Shown here piece after piece: positions 15,042 to 22,642 of a DNA stretch of 23,729 nucleotides; positions within the stretch are counted from its first letter, which is position 1; each line of letters opens with the position of its first letter. The stretch lies in the NCBI GenBank assembly GCA_902803685.1, contig CADCQR010000057.1, forward strand, positions 1 through 23,729, given 5' to 3'. A model generated the notes under the pieces. That model was not told the DNA's origin and made no database searches. It saw nothing but the letters and a program-made list of their open reading frames with translations. Position numbers and translations under genes: made by a program. This DNA comes from an uncultured Erysipelotrichaceae bacterium. GTDB lineage: Bacteria; Bacillota_I; Bacilli_A; RF39; UBA660.

Positions 15042-15845
15042 TTAATTATGTTGATTCGCTATTATTTTTGTACCAATATTGATTCCGTTTAATATTAGAT
15101 TGATATTATTTATTTTAGAATTATGGATAATATATGTATCGCATTTTGCTATTTTACACGCGTTTAGTTTTGACTGCATACCACCTGTACCGCCAGTGGA
15201 TTTTGTTTTGATAGTGCTTGCTATAATATCGTCTATTTCGTCATAATTAATTTCTGAAACTATATTATTGTCTTTATCTAGGTAGCCAGCAACATTTGTT
15301 ATTAAAACTAACATATCGACATTGATTTGTCTAGCCAATTCAGCTGCTAAAATGTCGTTGTCGTTAAATCTTTTATTCTCATTTTTAATTAGTTCATTAT
15401 CATAGACTGTGTCATTAGCATTAATAATAGGAATAATTCCTACTTTAGCACAAAGTTTTATATTATCTATAATTGTACTATGAATTAAATCTTTCTTACC
15501 AGCAATTAAAACTTGTTCTGTTAATAGTCCTACCTTTTCAAATTCTGATAAATAATAAGAGAGTAATTTATGTTGCCCTATTCCACTAAGTAGGGTTTTT
15601 TCTTTGACACTATAGTTGTTTCTCCGAACAAATTTTTTATCTTTAATCTGATATTTTTGAGAATTTGCCGTTAGTTGTAAGATACTTTTGCCACATCCAA
15701 CTGCTCCACTGGTTACTATTATTACAAAATGTCCCTCATTTACTAAAGTTTTTGTAATTCTTGCAATTTTATTTATTATTTCTATGTTTATGGTACCATC
15801 TTCATTACTTAAAGAAGATGTTCCTATTTTTATTATTATTTTCAT
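15042..15845 (-). CDS. proB: ProB, glutamate 5-kinase
   Basis: This 267-residue amino-acid-kinase-fold protein phosphorylates glutamate, the first step of proline synthesis. Visible signatures are 'IIIKIGTSSL' (K6), TSGAVG (45-50), 'INANDTVYDNEL' (from 141), 'RFNDNDILAAELA' (from 159), 'LLTNVAGYLD'-type strand (about 170-180) and STGGTGGMQSK (206-216). It lacks the C-terminal PUA domain, as in many Gram-positive ProB proteins. An insert of roughly 15 residues rich in Lys and Arg (about 63-80) sits between the TSGAVG helix and 'LLSGIGQ'. No proA or proC is near. It lies 63 nt after proS on the same strand, so it should share the proline T-box. Confidence 0.93.
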   Translation of the reverse strand: MKIIIKIGTSSLSNEDGTINIEIINKIARITKTLVNEGHFVIIVTSGAVGCGKSILQLTANSQKYQIKDKKFVRRNNYSVKEKTLLSGIGQHKLLSYYLSEFEKVGLLTEQVLIAGKKDLIHSTIIDNIKLCAKVGIIPIINANDTVYDNELIKNENKRFNDNDILAAELARQINVDMLVLITNVAGYLDKDNNIVSEINYDEIDDIIASTIKTKSTGGTGGMQSKLNACKIAKCDTYIIHNSKINNINLILNGINIGTKIIANQHN

Positions 15846-15908
15846 TTGTATTACTTCTTTCTATTTATTTTTTGTAACACAAAAGAATACTACAATATTA
15901 AATTTTTA

Positions 15909-17183
15909 TTAGTGCGCTTTTAATTCACTAATTATTTCTTCTAAAGTTAGTGATTTTTTAGTTTCTGTTAAAGAGTCTTCAAGTTCATAATTTTTTCCAT
16001 CAAATTTATTACCAAGAATTATCATTTTTGGTGTTCCTAAGACGAATACATCATTTACTTTGTTACCTATTGTTAGATTTTCTCTGTCATCAATTATTGT
16101 TGGTATTTCATTTTCTAATAACTGAGTATATAGATTAGTTGCTTTTTCCTTATTTTCTTCACTATATATTATTTGTACTTTATATGGAGCTACCTTATAT
16201 GGTAAAACAAATCCTTTTAATTTATTGCTTTTTATAATTAAATTATTTTCAATTAGACAGGCCATTATTCTTCCAATTCCCATTCCGTAACAGCCCATAT
16301 AATATGGCTTTTGTTGACCATTTTCATCTATGTAATAAAGTTTCATAGAACTTGAATATTTAGTTCCTAACTCAAAGTTATTGCCTAATTCTAAGGAATG
16401 GTATTCCTTTGTGTTTTGTATTGTTGATTCATTAAAGGCTCTAATAAATACATCTTTATCTTCAAATGATAAAACATCTTTATTAATTCCAATATTTTTT
16501 TCTTCATTATAAAGTATGGTGTCTTCTCCCATTTTGGTGATTACTTGGAACTCTTCTGAGACTCTACCACCCATAGTTCCTCCATCACTTACAACTGGTA
16601 TAATGTTGATACCAAGTTTTTTAAAGATATTTAGATATACGTCATGCATTTTATTATATGTCTTATGCATATCTTCTTCGGTTTTATCAAAAGAGTAAGC
16701 ATCCATCATAGTAAATGTTCTTGGCCTAAATAGGTAGCCTCTAGCTCTTTTTTCTTTTCTAAATTTTTCGCTTATTTGGAAATAAGTTGCGGGTAAGTTC
16801 TTGTAGGATAATAGTCTATTTGCTCCAAATATGGTTGCACATTCTTCAGCTGTTGGTCCTAAGGCATATTCTCCAAGATTATTATCTATGGTGAACATCA
16901 TATCTTCTTCTTTAGTATATACATCCCATCTTTTGGATTGTTCCCAGATTTTTTTTGGTTGTAGCTTTGGGAACTCTACTTGAATACAGTCAGCTTTTTC
17001 CAATTCTTCGCTTATTATATTTTCAATGTTTCTTTGAAGCTTGTTTAAGATGTTACCGTATCCGTATATTCCACTTTCAAATTGGTATAGTTCACCTAAT
17101 TTCATTAAAATGTCTTGACCACTATAATTTTCATCAATATCTTGTAAATTGATTTTCTTAATATTTAATTTACTTAATTTCAT
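15909..17183 (-). CDS. proS: ProS, prolyl-tRNA synthetase without the INS editing domain
   Basis: This 424-residue class II synthetase charges tRNA-Pro. Bacterial-type signatures include 'LGPTAEE' (108-114), motif 2 'QISEKFRKEKRARG' and 'RPRTFTMMDAYSF' (about 136-155), 'GGTMGGRVSEEFQV' (191-204) and motif 3 'MGCYGMGIGRIM'. A C-terminal anticodon-binding domain follows from about 330. Between 'EDTILYNEE' and motif 3 only about 70 residues remain. The usual INS domain of about 180 residues, which hydrolyses Ala-tRNA-Pro, is missing, so length is about 150 below normal bacterial ProS. ATG has AAGGAAG 6 nt upstream. Expression is controlled by the T-box leader at 17265-17464. Confidence 0.93.
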   Translation of the reverse strand: MKLSKLNIKKINLQDIDENYSGQDILMKLGELYQFESGIYGYGNILNKLQRNIENIISEELEKADCIQVEFPKLQPKKIWEQSKRWDVYTKEEDMMFTIDNNLGEYALGPTAEECATIFGANRLLSYKNLPATYFQISEKFRKEKRARGYLFRPRTFTMMDAYSFDKTEEDMHKTYNKMHDVYLNIFKKLGINIIPVVSDGGTMGGRVSEEFQVITKMGEDTILYNEEKNIGINKDVLSFEDKDVFIRAFNESTIQNTKEYHSLELGNNFELGTKYSSSMKLYYIDENGQQKPYYMGCYGMGIGRIMACLIENNLIIKSNKLKGFVLPYKVAPYKVQIIYSEENKEKATNLYTQLLENEIPTIIDDRENLTIGNKVNDVFVLGTPKMIILGNKFDGKNYELEDSLTETKKSLTLEEIISELKAH

Positions 17184-17244
17184 TCTTATCTTCCTTTCTA
17201 TTGTTTTTTATAAGAAAGATACTCGGTCGTTTATACCATCTCAT
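17170..17244 (-). CDS. 24-residue leader reading frame between T-box and proS
   Basis: On the minus strand ATG at 17244 has GAAAGG 9 nt upstream and opens MRWYKRPSIFLIKNNRKEDK, ending at TAA 17170-17172, a few codons inside proS in another frame. It overlaps the proS ribosome binding site and start codon. Its ribosome site and position could allow translational coupling. It may equally be chance, as the peptide is short and basic and resembles no family I know. Confidence 0.35.
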   Translation of the reverse strand: MRWYKRPSIFLIKNNRKEDKNEIK

Positions 17245-17264
17245 AATATCAATCCTTTCTTTTA

Positions 17265-17464
17265 TATAACAAAAAAAGAATGGTCATAGGAGTGCTAAGC
17301 ACGGTACCATCCTTTTAATTTACTTAATTCAAATAACGGTATTAACCGGAAATGTTTACATTTCACTCCGAGGTAGGAATTTTTACTTAATTTTGTTATT
17401 TTTCACCATACAATAACTCTCTATAAAAATATACATAAAAATTATGTCCTCATCAAAGATTTAT
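17265..17464 (-). promoter_or_regulatory. Proline T-box leader of proS-proB
   Basis: Read on the minus strand, the leader has the stem I start GATGAGGA, the AGAGAG bulge and distal loop (AGAGAGTTATTG...GGTGA), and a specifier region TTCCTACCTCGGAG. Its first codon CCT (17377-17375) is proline, agreeing with proS downstream. The T-box sequence AGGATGGTACCGTGC (about 17313-17299) contains the TGGT bulge that pairs with the tRNA acceptor end. A terminator overlaps the T-box sequence. Uncharged tRNA-Pro would stabilise the antiterminator and turn on proS and proB. Confidence 0.9.
17271..17314 (-). terminator. T-box attenuator terminator
   Basis: On the minus strand AAGGATGGT (17314-17306) pairs with ACCATTCTT (17284-17276), followed by a run of seven T's (17277-17271). 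The 5' arm is part of the T-box antiterminator, so the two folds exclude each other. Confidence 0.88.
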
Positions 17465-17470
17465 GTTCTG

Positions 17471-17499
17471 ATTTTATCATTTTCTCTGTTTTATGTCAA
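17471..17499 (-). promoter_or_regulatory. proS-proB promoter
   Basis: Minus-strand TTGACA (17499-17494) and TAAAAT (17476-17471) are 17 bp apart, placing the start near 17464, directly before the T-box stem I. Confidence 0.85.
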
Positions 17500-17506
17500 T
17501 GATATA

Positions 17507-17535
17507 TTTACTGTTGATTAATTTTGGTGTATAAT
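17507..17535 (+). promoter_or_regulatory. Divergent promoter of the 17562-18710 gene
   Basis: TTTACT (17507-17512) and a perfect TATAAT (17530-17535) are spaced by 17 bp. The -35 elements of this promoter and of the proS promoter lie only 7 bp apart, back to back. Confidence 0.65.
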
Positions 17536-17561
17536 ATGCCTAACTATGAGGGGGATATAAT

Positions 17562-18710
17562 ATGAGTAATATTAAGAATTTGGAAATTTTAGGAGGAAGA
17601 AAGTTAAAGCCTAAAGATGCAGAAATAGCAGCCAAACAATGTTTGGCAGATTATGATAAAAAATTGGAAATGAATTTTGATGATGATGGCAGTAAGTTAT
17701 CTAGGTCATTATTTGAAAATAATCCGCATATCTATCTTAATCCAACAGAAAAGTTGGTACTAGGAAATTATATTGAAGTGGGAGATAGTGTAGCCACTGT
17801 TTTAGGGAGTGGTGATTTTCCCTTAGATTCAATATATCATGGAGCTACTGACGTGTTAACATTTGACATAAATAAATATCAATACTTTGTTGGACTGCTA
17901 AAATATCTAGGTATGCAAGGCTTGAGTTATGATGACTTTTTTAAATTTTTCTCTGATGTTAAAAGTGAGGAATATTTAACACCGGAATTATACAAGAAGT
18001 TATGTAGTGCCTGTAACGATCCTGTAGCAATGGCATATTGGAATAAGATTATGGAACAAAGAAGTAGAGATTTGCGGAGCTTACAAAAAGATGAAATGTA
18101 TCGTGCGTGTAGACAAATTGATCCAGATTTATCGACCATTATGTATGAACAAGGTTTACAAGTTATGGGGAGAACTCCTACTAAGGTAGCACGTTTAATT
18201 TCGGGGGAAGCTGGGGATAAAACTCCAGGCTCATATCTAGAATCTGAAGCAAGTTATGAAGAAGCTAGAGAAAGACTAAAGCATGCAGATAGCAGTTATA
18301 TAAAGAGTGATTTAATGAGTTTAAGAACAAACTTACAAAGAGCTAAAAGAACTAGTGGAGTTGACAAAGTATATTTATCTAATGTTCCGGAGTATCTAAA
18401 TCCATATGATTTTAGAAGAGCAGTTAATGAGCAGTTAATTCCGATGCTAAACGATGACGGCTCTATTATATATTGCTGTCAAGGTGTTGATATTGATACG
18501 TTAACTAAAACACCGTTAGACGAAGCACTTGAAAGAGCTAAAGAAAAAGTTGTATTATGTGGTATTTGCGTAAATCCATTAGATAGGGTAAAAGAAAATT
18601 CAGATATAATTGCATATCAGTTATTAAAAGATGAATATGATGTCTCAGTTGATTCTATTGCTGGATATTGTGAAAAGCCAGATACATACGTTAGAGTAAA
18701 AAAACGTTAA
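17562..18710 (+). CDS. Predicted SAM-dependent enzyme, DUF3419/BtaA-like
   Basis: This 382-residue soluble protein carries a Rossmann-type SAM-binding pattern: 'VATVLGSGDFPLDSIYHG' (77-94), then 'VLTFDIN' (98-104) with an acidic residue and Asn at the end of strand 2. 'LLKYLGMQGLSYDDFFKFF' follows (112-130). This order and spacing recall DUF3419/BtaA proteins, which transfer the 3-amino-3-carboxypropyl group of SAM to diacylglycerol in betaine-lipid synthesis. 'VYLSNVPEYL' (270-279) and a later strand 'GSIIYCC' fit the C-terminal half of the same fold. No membrane helix or BtaB partner is present. The gene is monocistronic, with GAGGGGG before ATG 17562 and a terminator after it. The fold is likely; the reaction is unknown. 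An ordinary methyltransferase is possible. Confidence 0.6.
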   Translation: MSNIKNLEILGGRKLKPKDAEIAAKQCLADYDKKLEMNFDDDGSKLSRSLFENNPHIYLNPTEKLVLGNYIEVGDSVATVLGSGDFPLDSIYHGATDVLTFDINKYQYFVGLLKYLGMQGLSYDDFFKFFSDVKSEEYLTPELYKKLCSACNDPVAMAYWNKIMEQRSRDLRSLQKDEMYRACRQIDPDLSTIMYEQGLQVMGRTPTKVARLISGEAGDKTPGSYLESEASYEEARERLKHADSSYIKSDLMSLRTNLQRAKRTSGVDKVYLSNVPEYLNPYDFRRAVNEQLIPMLNDDGSIIYCCQGVDIDTLTKTPLDEALERAKEKVVLCGICVNPLDRVKENSDIIAYQLLKDEYDVSVDSIAGYCEKPDTYVRVKKR

Positions 18711-18729
18711 AAATATAAATATAATCATA

Positions 18730-18762
18730 AAACTTTCCATTTACTTTATGGAGAGTTTTTTT
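18730..18762 (+). terminator. Intrinsic terminator
   Basis: An 11-bp hairpin pairs 18730-18740 with 18748-18758 (one T-G pair, 7-nt loop), with T's running to 18762. It lies 20 bp after the stop of the BtaA-like gene. Confidence 0.88.
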
Positions 18763-18803
18763 ATGGGGTCACTCTAAGAAAACATAATATAAAATATTTT
18801 TTG

Positions 18804-18832
18804 TTGAAATATAGACAAATAAGATGTATCAT
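18804..18832 (+). promoter_or_regulatory. Promoter of the zur-znu operon
   Basis: TTGAAA (18804-18809) and TATCAT (18827-18832) are 17 bp apart. The predicted start (about 18839) coincides with the operator at 18839-18853. Confidence 0.7.
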
Positions 18833-18838
18833 TGAATA

Positions 18839-18853
18839 TGAAAATCATTTTCA
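18839..18853 (+). promoter_or_regulatory. Zur/Fur-type operator (7-1-7 palindrome)
   Basis: TGAAAATCATTTTCA is a perfect 7-1-7 inverted repeat, the geometry of Fur-family boxes. It covers the predicted transcription start, so bound repressor would block the promoter. The adjacent genes are a Fur-family regulator and a zinc importer, so Zur autoregulation is the likely reading. Confidence 0.82.
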
Positions 18854-18868
18854 AATAGGCGGGGTTAT

Positions 18869-19276
18869 ATGGAAAGAAGTGAATCTTATAATACTAGACA
18901 AAAAAATGTTATTTTGGGTATTATAAAAAAACAAAAAAAAGAATTTACTGTTAAAGATATTTATAATCAGTTAAAAGATAGTACTGGTTTAACAACAATC
19001 TATAGGTTAATTGATAAGCTTGTTGAAGAGGGAAGAGTAAGTAAAAATATAGATACTAATAATACAACTCATTATCAATATTTGGAAGAGTGTAATGAAG
19101 AAAACCATTTTTATCTAAAGTGTGAGAGATGTAAGGATGTTGTTCATATTGATTGTGATTGTATTCAAGACTTGTCTCATCATATATCAAGAAAGCACAA
19201 ATTTAAAGTTAATAGAGAACATATAATTATTAATGGTATTTGTGAAAAATGTAGTAGTTTAGAGAAGAATATATAA
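18869..19276 (+). CDS. zur: Zur, Fur-family zinc-responsive repressor
   Basis: This 135-residue protein has a Fur winged helix (about residues 5-72), with 'TVKDIYNQLKD', and a recognition helix in 'GLTTIYRLIDKL' (40-51). The dimerisation domain follows. Structural zinc cysteines are CERC (85-88) and CEKC (115-118). Other potential ligands are H80, H93, C95 and C97. The operon encodes a zinc ABC importer and a perfect operator lies upstream, so it is called Zur rather than Fur or PerR. The segment HIDCDC replaces the more common His-rich motif. ATG 18869 follows GGCGGGG. The next gene begins 19 nt later. Confidence 0.85.
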   Translation: MERSESYNTRQKNVILGIIKKQKKEFTVKDIYNQLKDSTGLTTIYRLIDKLVEEGRVSKNIDTNNTTHYQYLEECNEENHFYLKCERCKDVVHIDCDCIQDLSHHISRKHKFKVNREHIIINGICEKCSSLEKNI

Positions 19277-19295
19277 AAAAGAGGTAATAATTAAG

Positions 19296-20240
19296 ATGAA
19301 AAAGCTATTGAAGTTAATATTTATAGTAATATTTATTAGTACGGTTATTTTAACTGGTTGTAGTAAAGAGCCTGAAAAAACTAAAATGACTATTATTTCT
19401 ACTAGTTTCCCAGGATATGACTTTTCCAGAGCTATAATTAAAGATAATGATAATATAGAAGTAAAAATGTTATTAAAACCTGGGGCTGAAATGCATGATT
19501 TTGAACCAACACCGCAAGATATAAAAAATATAAGGAATAGTGATATTTTTATATATGTTGGTGGTGATTCTGATACTTGGATTGAAGGAATATTACAAGA
19601 TATAAATAAAGATAAAACTAAGGTTATTAAATTAATGGATTTAGTTGATTTAGTAGAAGAAGATATAGTTGAAGGAATGGAAAATCATGAAGATGATGAA
19701 GAAGAAAGAGAATATGATGAACATGTTTGGACAAGTCCTATTAACGCTATTGAAATAACTAACAAGTTAAAGGAGCATATTATTAAACTTGATAAAGATA
19801 ATGCCGAATTATATGAAAAAAATGCAGAAGATTACATTAATCAATTAAAAGATATTGATAGTGAAATTAGGAATATCGTTGAAAATGGTAAAAGAAAAGA
19901 GATAATATTTGGAGATAGATTTCCCATTCGTTACTTTGCTGATGAATATGGATTGACATATTATGCGGCTTTTCCTGGATGTTCAGAACAAACAGAAGCA
20001 AGTGCCAAGACAATTTCTTTTTTGATTAATAAAGTTAAAGAAGACAAGATACCTGTTGTTTTTCAAATTGAATTATCTAATGGTAAAATTGCTAAGGCAA
20101 TAGCTAAAGAAACAGGAACTAAAGTATTGCAATATAGTACAGCTCATAATATTTCACAAAAAGATTTTGATGCTGGAGTGACTTATGCAGATATTATGAA
20201 AAATAATATAGAAGTATTAAAGGAAGCGCTTAACTCATGA
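19296..20240 (+). CDS. znuA: ZnuA, zinc ABC transporter substrate-binding lipoprotein
   Basis: This 314-residue protein has a lipoprotein signal peptide with lipobox LTGC (C22) and a cluster A-I metal-binding fold. H67 in 'AEMHDFEPTP' and H143 in 'DEHVWTSP' match the first two zinc-ligand histidines. At the position of the third His the sequence reads 'FGDRFPIRYFADEYGL', without His, so the third ligand must come from elsewhere. An acidic loop between H67 and H143 (about 120-142, many Glu and Asp, one His) replaces the usual His-rich loop. The segment from 'YYAAFPGCS' to 'VTYADIM' resembles Clostridia/Bacilli homologues. Its TGA overlaps the znuC start (ATGA). Confidence 0.9.
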   Translation: MKKLLKLIFIVIFISTVILTGCSKEPEKTKMTIISTSFPGYDFSRAIIKDNDNIEVKMLLKPGAEMHDFEPTPQDIKNIRNSDIFIYVGGDSDTWIEGILQDINKDKTKVIKLMDLVDLVEEDIVEGMENHEDDEEEREYDEHVWTSPINAIEITNKLKEHIIKLDKDNAELYEKNAEDYINQLKDIDSEIRNIVENGKRKEIIFGDRFPIRYFADEYGLTYYAAFPGCSEQTEASAKTISFLINKVKEDKIPVVFQIELSNGKIAKAIAKETGTKVLQYSTAHNISQKDFDAGVTYADIMKNNIEVLKEALNS

Positions 20241-20917
20241 ATTTAATCGAAATTAGAAATTTATCATTAGGATATGATAATCATATCGTTTTAAAAAATA
20301 TAAATATGACTGTAGAGGAGAATGACTTTATTTGTGTTGTTGGACCAAATGGATCGGGGAAATCGACTCTTATAAAGGGAATACTTGGGCTTATTAAACC
20401 TAGTAAAGGTAAGGTTATATACAATAATTTAAAACAAAGCTTTATTGGGTATATGCCCCAAGAAACAAAAATAGATGCAAATTTTCCAGCATCAGTTTTT
20501 GAAATAGTATTATCTGGTACTTTAAATAGATTGGGTTTAAAATCTTTTTACACTAAGAAGGAAAAGCAAATTGTTTTAGAGAATTTAAAACTATTAGGAA
20601 TAGAAAATTTAAAAGATAAGAATTTTTGTGATTTGTCTGGTGGTCAAAGACAAAAAGTATTACTTGCTAGAAGTCTCTGTGCTACCTCTAAACTTCTTAT
20701 ATTGGATGAACCATCTAATAATTTAGATAGTAAATCAAAAAAAGAACTATATAAAACTATAGTAGATTTAAATAAGAAACATAATATTACTATTATTATG
20801 ATTACTCATGATTTAGATCATGATAATCTAATTGGTAATAAAATTCTCTCATTAAGAGAAAACAGTCCATTCTTTGGAACTACTGAAGAATTTGTAAGGA
20901 GAATACACCATGAATAG
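20237..20917 (+). CDS. znuC: ZnuC, zinc ABC transporter ATPase
   Basis: This 226-residue ABC ATPase carries Walker A 'VGPNGSGKST' (about 36-45), the signature 'LSGGQRQK', Walker B 'LLILDEPSNNLD' and a switch-region His in 'MITHDLDHD'. It belongs to the metal-chelate group with ZnuC, AdcC and MntB. It powers import of zinc bound by ZnuA through ZnuB. It starts within the znuA stop and overlaps znuB by 8 nt, indicating coupled translation. Confidence 0.93.
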   Translation: MNLIEIRNLSLGYDNHIVLKNINMTVEENDFICVVGPNGSGKSTLIKGILGLIKPSKGKVIYNNLKQSFIGYMPQETKIDANFPASVFEIVLSGTLNRLGLKSFYTKKEKQIVLENLKLLGIENLKDKNFCDLSGGQRQKVLLARSLCATSKLLILDEPSNNLDSKSKKELYKTIVDLNKKHNITIIMITHDLDHDNLIGNKILSLRENSPFFGTTEEFVRRIHHE

Positions 20918-21731
20918 TATTATAGAAATGTTTTCATATTCATTTATGACAAGAGCATTTATTGTTGGCATATTGATATCATTATGTGCTTCACTAATAG
21001 GAGTTTCTTTGGTTTTAAGAAGGAATTCAATGATTGGTGATGGCTTATCACATGTTGGCTTTGGAGCTTTTGCAGTAGCGACAATTTTAGGATTCGCACC
21101 ACTTGAGTTTGCCATTCCTGTAGTTATTATAGTTTCTTTCTTGATATTAAAACTAAATGATAGCAGTAAGATACATGGAGATTCAGCAATAGCGCTTATA
21201 TCGGCTAGTTCTCTTGCTATAGGTACATTTGTTATATCAGTTGCAAAAGGAGTTAATACAGATATAAATAACTATCTTTTTGGTAGCATTCTATCTATAA
21301 ATGAAAAAGATATTATTATAAGTGTAATATTATCAATTATAGTTATATTACTATACATTTTCTCTTATAATAAAATATTTGCTATTACCTTTGATGAAAA
21401 ATTTGCTAAATCTATAGGAATTAAAACGAACTTATACAATATGATTTTTGCTTCACTATGTTCAATCGTTGTAGTACTTGGAATGCGCTTAATGGGAGCC
21501 TTATTGATATCTAGTTTAATTATTTTTCCAACACTATCTTCTATGCAGTGCTTTAGAAACTTTAAAAGTGTTGTTATATCAAGCATATTTATATCAATAA
21601 TATCATTTACTATAGGATTAATAGTTTCATATATTTATGCTACTCCAACAGGATCAACTATTGTAATTATTAATCTTATAATATTTATTATATTTAAAGT
21701 AATTCAATTTATTAGAACAAGGGGGAACTAA
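20910..21731 (+). CDS. znuB: ZnuB, zinc ABC transporter permease
   Basis: This 273-residue protein has about eight membrane helices and the ABC-3 (ZnuB/AdcB/MntC-type) signatures: 'SLVLRRNSMIGDGLSHVGFG' (about 30-49), the coupling-helix segment 'FDEKFAKSIGIKTNLYN', and 'LGMRLMGALLISSLIIFP'. Its length is typical. It overlaps znuC by 8 nt and ends in TAATG with the next gene, so it belongs to the same transcript. Confidence 0.93.
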   Translation: MNSIIEMFSYSFMTRAFIVGILISLCASLIGVSLVLRRNSMIGDGLSHVGFGAFAVATILGFAPLEFAIPVVIIVSFLILKLNDSSKIHGDSAIALISASSLAIGTFVISVAKGVNTDINNYLFGSILSINEKDIIISVILSIIVILLYIFSYNKIFAITFDEKFAKSIGIKTNLYNMIFASLCSIVVVLGMRLMGALLISSLIIFPTLSSMQCFRNFKSVVISSIFISIISFTIGLIVSYIYATPTGSTIVIINLIIFIIFKVIQFIRTRGN

Positions 21732-22642
21732 TGGATATTATAAAAAATATTTCGATAATTTTTATCTCGATATTCTTTGAAAGCTTGCCATTCTTACTTT
21801 TGGGTTCGGTAATATCCTCGATTATAGAAACTTATATCTCTAATGATACAATTGCTAAGCTTGTACCAAAAAATAAAATATTAGGGGCTATCATCGGTGT
21901 TTTTTTAGGGTTCTTTTTACCAGCTTGTGATTGTGCAGTAATTCCAATATCAAAAAGATTATTGAAAAAGAAAGTGCCTATTAATGTTGCTATAGCTTTT
22001 ATGTTGGCTTCTCCAATTATAAACCCAGTAGTTTTATTATCAACATATAATGCTTTCTATAAAAGTAATCCAGAAATATTTTGGTATCGTCTAGTATTTG
22101 GAATTATTATTTCACTTTTAATTGGAATTATAATTGGAATATTTTTTTCTAAAAAAGAAGTTATCAAAAATAGTATATTAGAAGATGATGAGGAATGTTG
22201 TGAATGTCATCATGAACATCATTCTAAACATAGTCTAAAAAATGATTTTCTATCTATTTGTACTCATAGTACTTATGATTTCTTTGAAGTGGTTAAATAC
22301 CTAATATTTGGTGCTCTTATTGCTAGTCTAATTCAGGTGTTATTACCAAGAAATATTTTAGTACTATTTAATAATTATCAAGTATTATCCATTTTAGTAT
22401 TAATGATTTTTGCCTATTTAATATCACTTTGTTCTACATCAGATTCATTTGTTGGAAAATCATTACTAACAACATTTAATAGGTCTGCTATTATTGCCTA
22501 CCTTTTACTTGGACCGATGATTGATATAAAAAATACTATTGTTTTGTTAGGAAATTATAAAAAAGGTTTTGTGTGGACTTTGATTTCTCTAATATTCATC
22601 ATAATTTTTATATTTAGTTTAATGGTGGTGAGAGTATTATGA
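21731..22642 (+). CDS. DUF318/YcgR-type permease with a His/Cys-rich loop
   Basis: This 303-residue protein has about eight membrane helices in two repeats. The conserved 'ACDCAVIP' (C66, C68) and 'FMLASPIINPVV' mark the DUF318 permease family (YraQ/YcgR/ArsP-like). The central loop contains CCECHHEHH preceded by Asp and Glu (C156, C157, C159, H160, H161, H163, H164, H167), a likely metal-binding patch. DUF318 genes are typically found beside a TIGR03943-type gene, as here. Its place in the zinc operon suggests transport or chaperoning of zinc or a zinc complex; direction is unknown. It starts inside the znuB stop (TAATG). Confidence 0.85.
   Translation: MDIIKNISIIFISIFFESLPFLLLGSVISSIIETYISNDTIAKLVPKNKILGAIIGVFLGFFLPACDCAVIPISKRLLKKKVPINVAIAFMLASPIINPVVLLSTYNAFYKSNPEIFWYRLVFGIIISLLIGIIIGIFFSKKEVIKNSILEDDEECCECHHEHHSKHSLKNDFLSICTHSTYDFFEVVKYLIFGALIASLIQVLLPRNILVLFNNYQVLSILVLMIFAYLISLCSTSDSFVGKSLLTTFNRSAIIAYLLLGPMIDIKNTIVLLGNYKKGFVWTLISLIFIIIFIFSLMVVRVL

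Noticed and set aside
15688..15912. Plus-strand frame of 74 codons across the proB 5' end
   Set aside because: It mostly overlaps the well-supported proB gene in antisense, has no ribosome site and no recognisable domain.
20852..21115. Minus-strand frame across the znuC-znuB junction
   Set aside because: It is an antisense shadow of two firm genes with no promoter or ribosome site.
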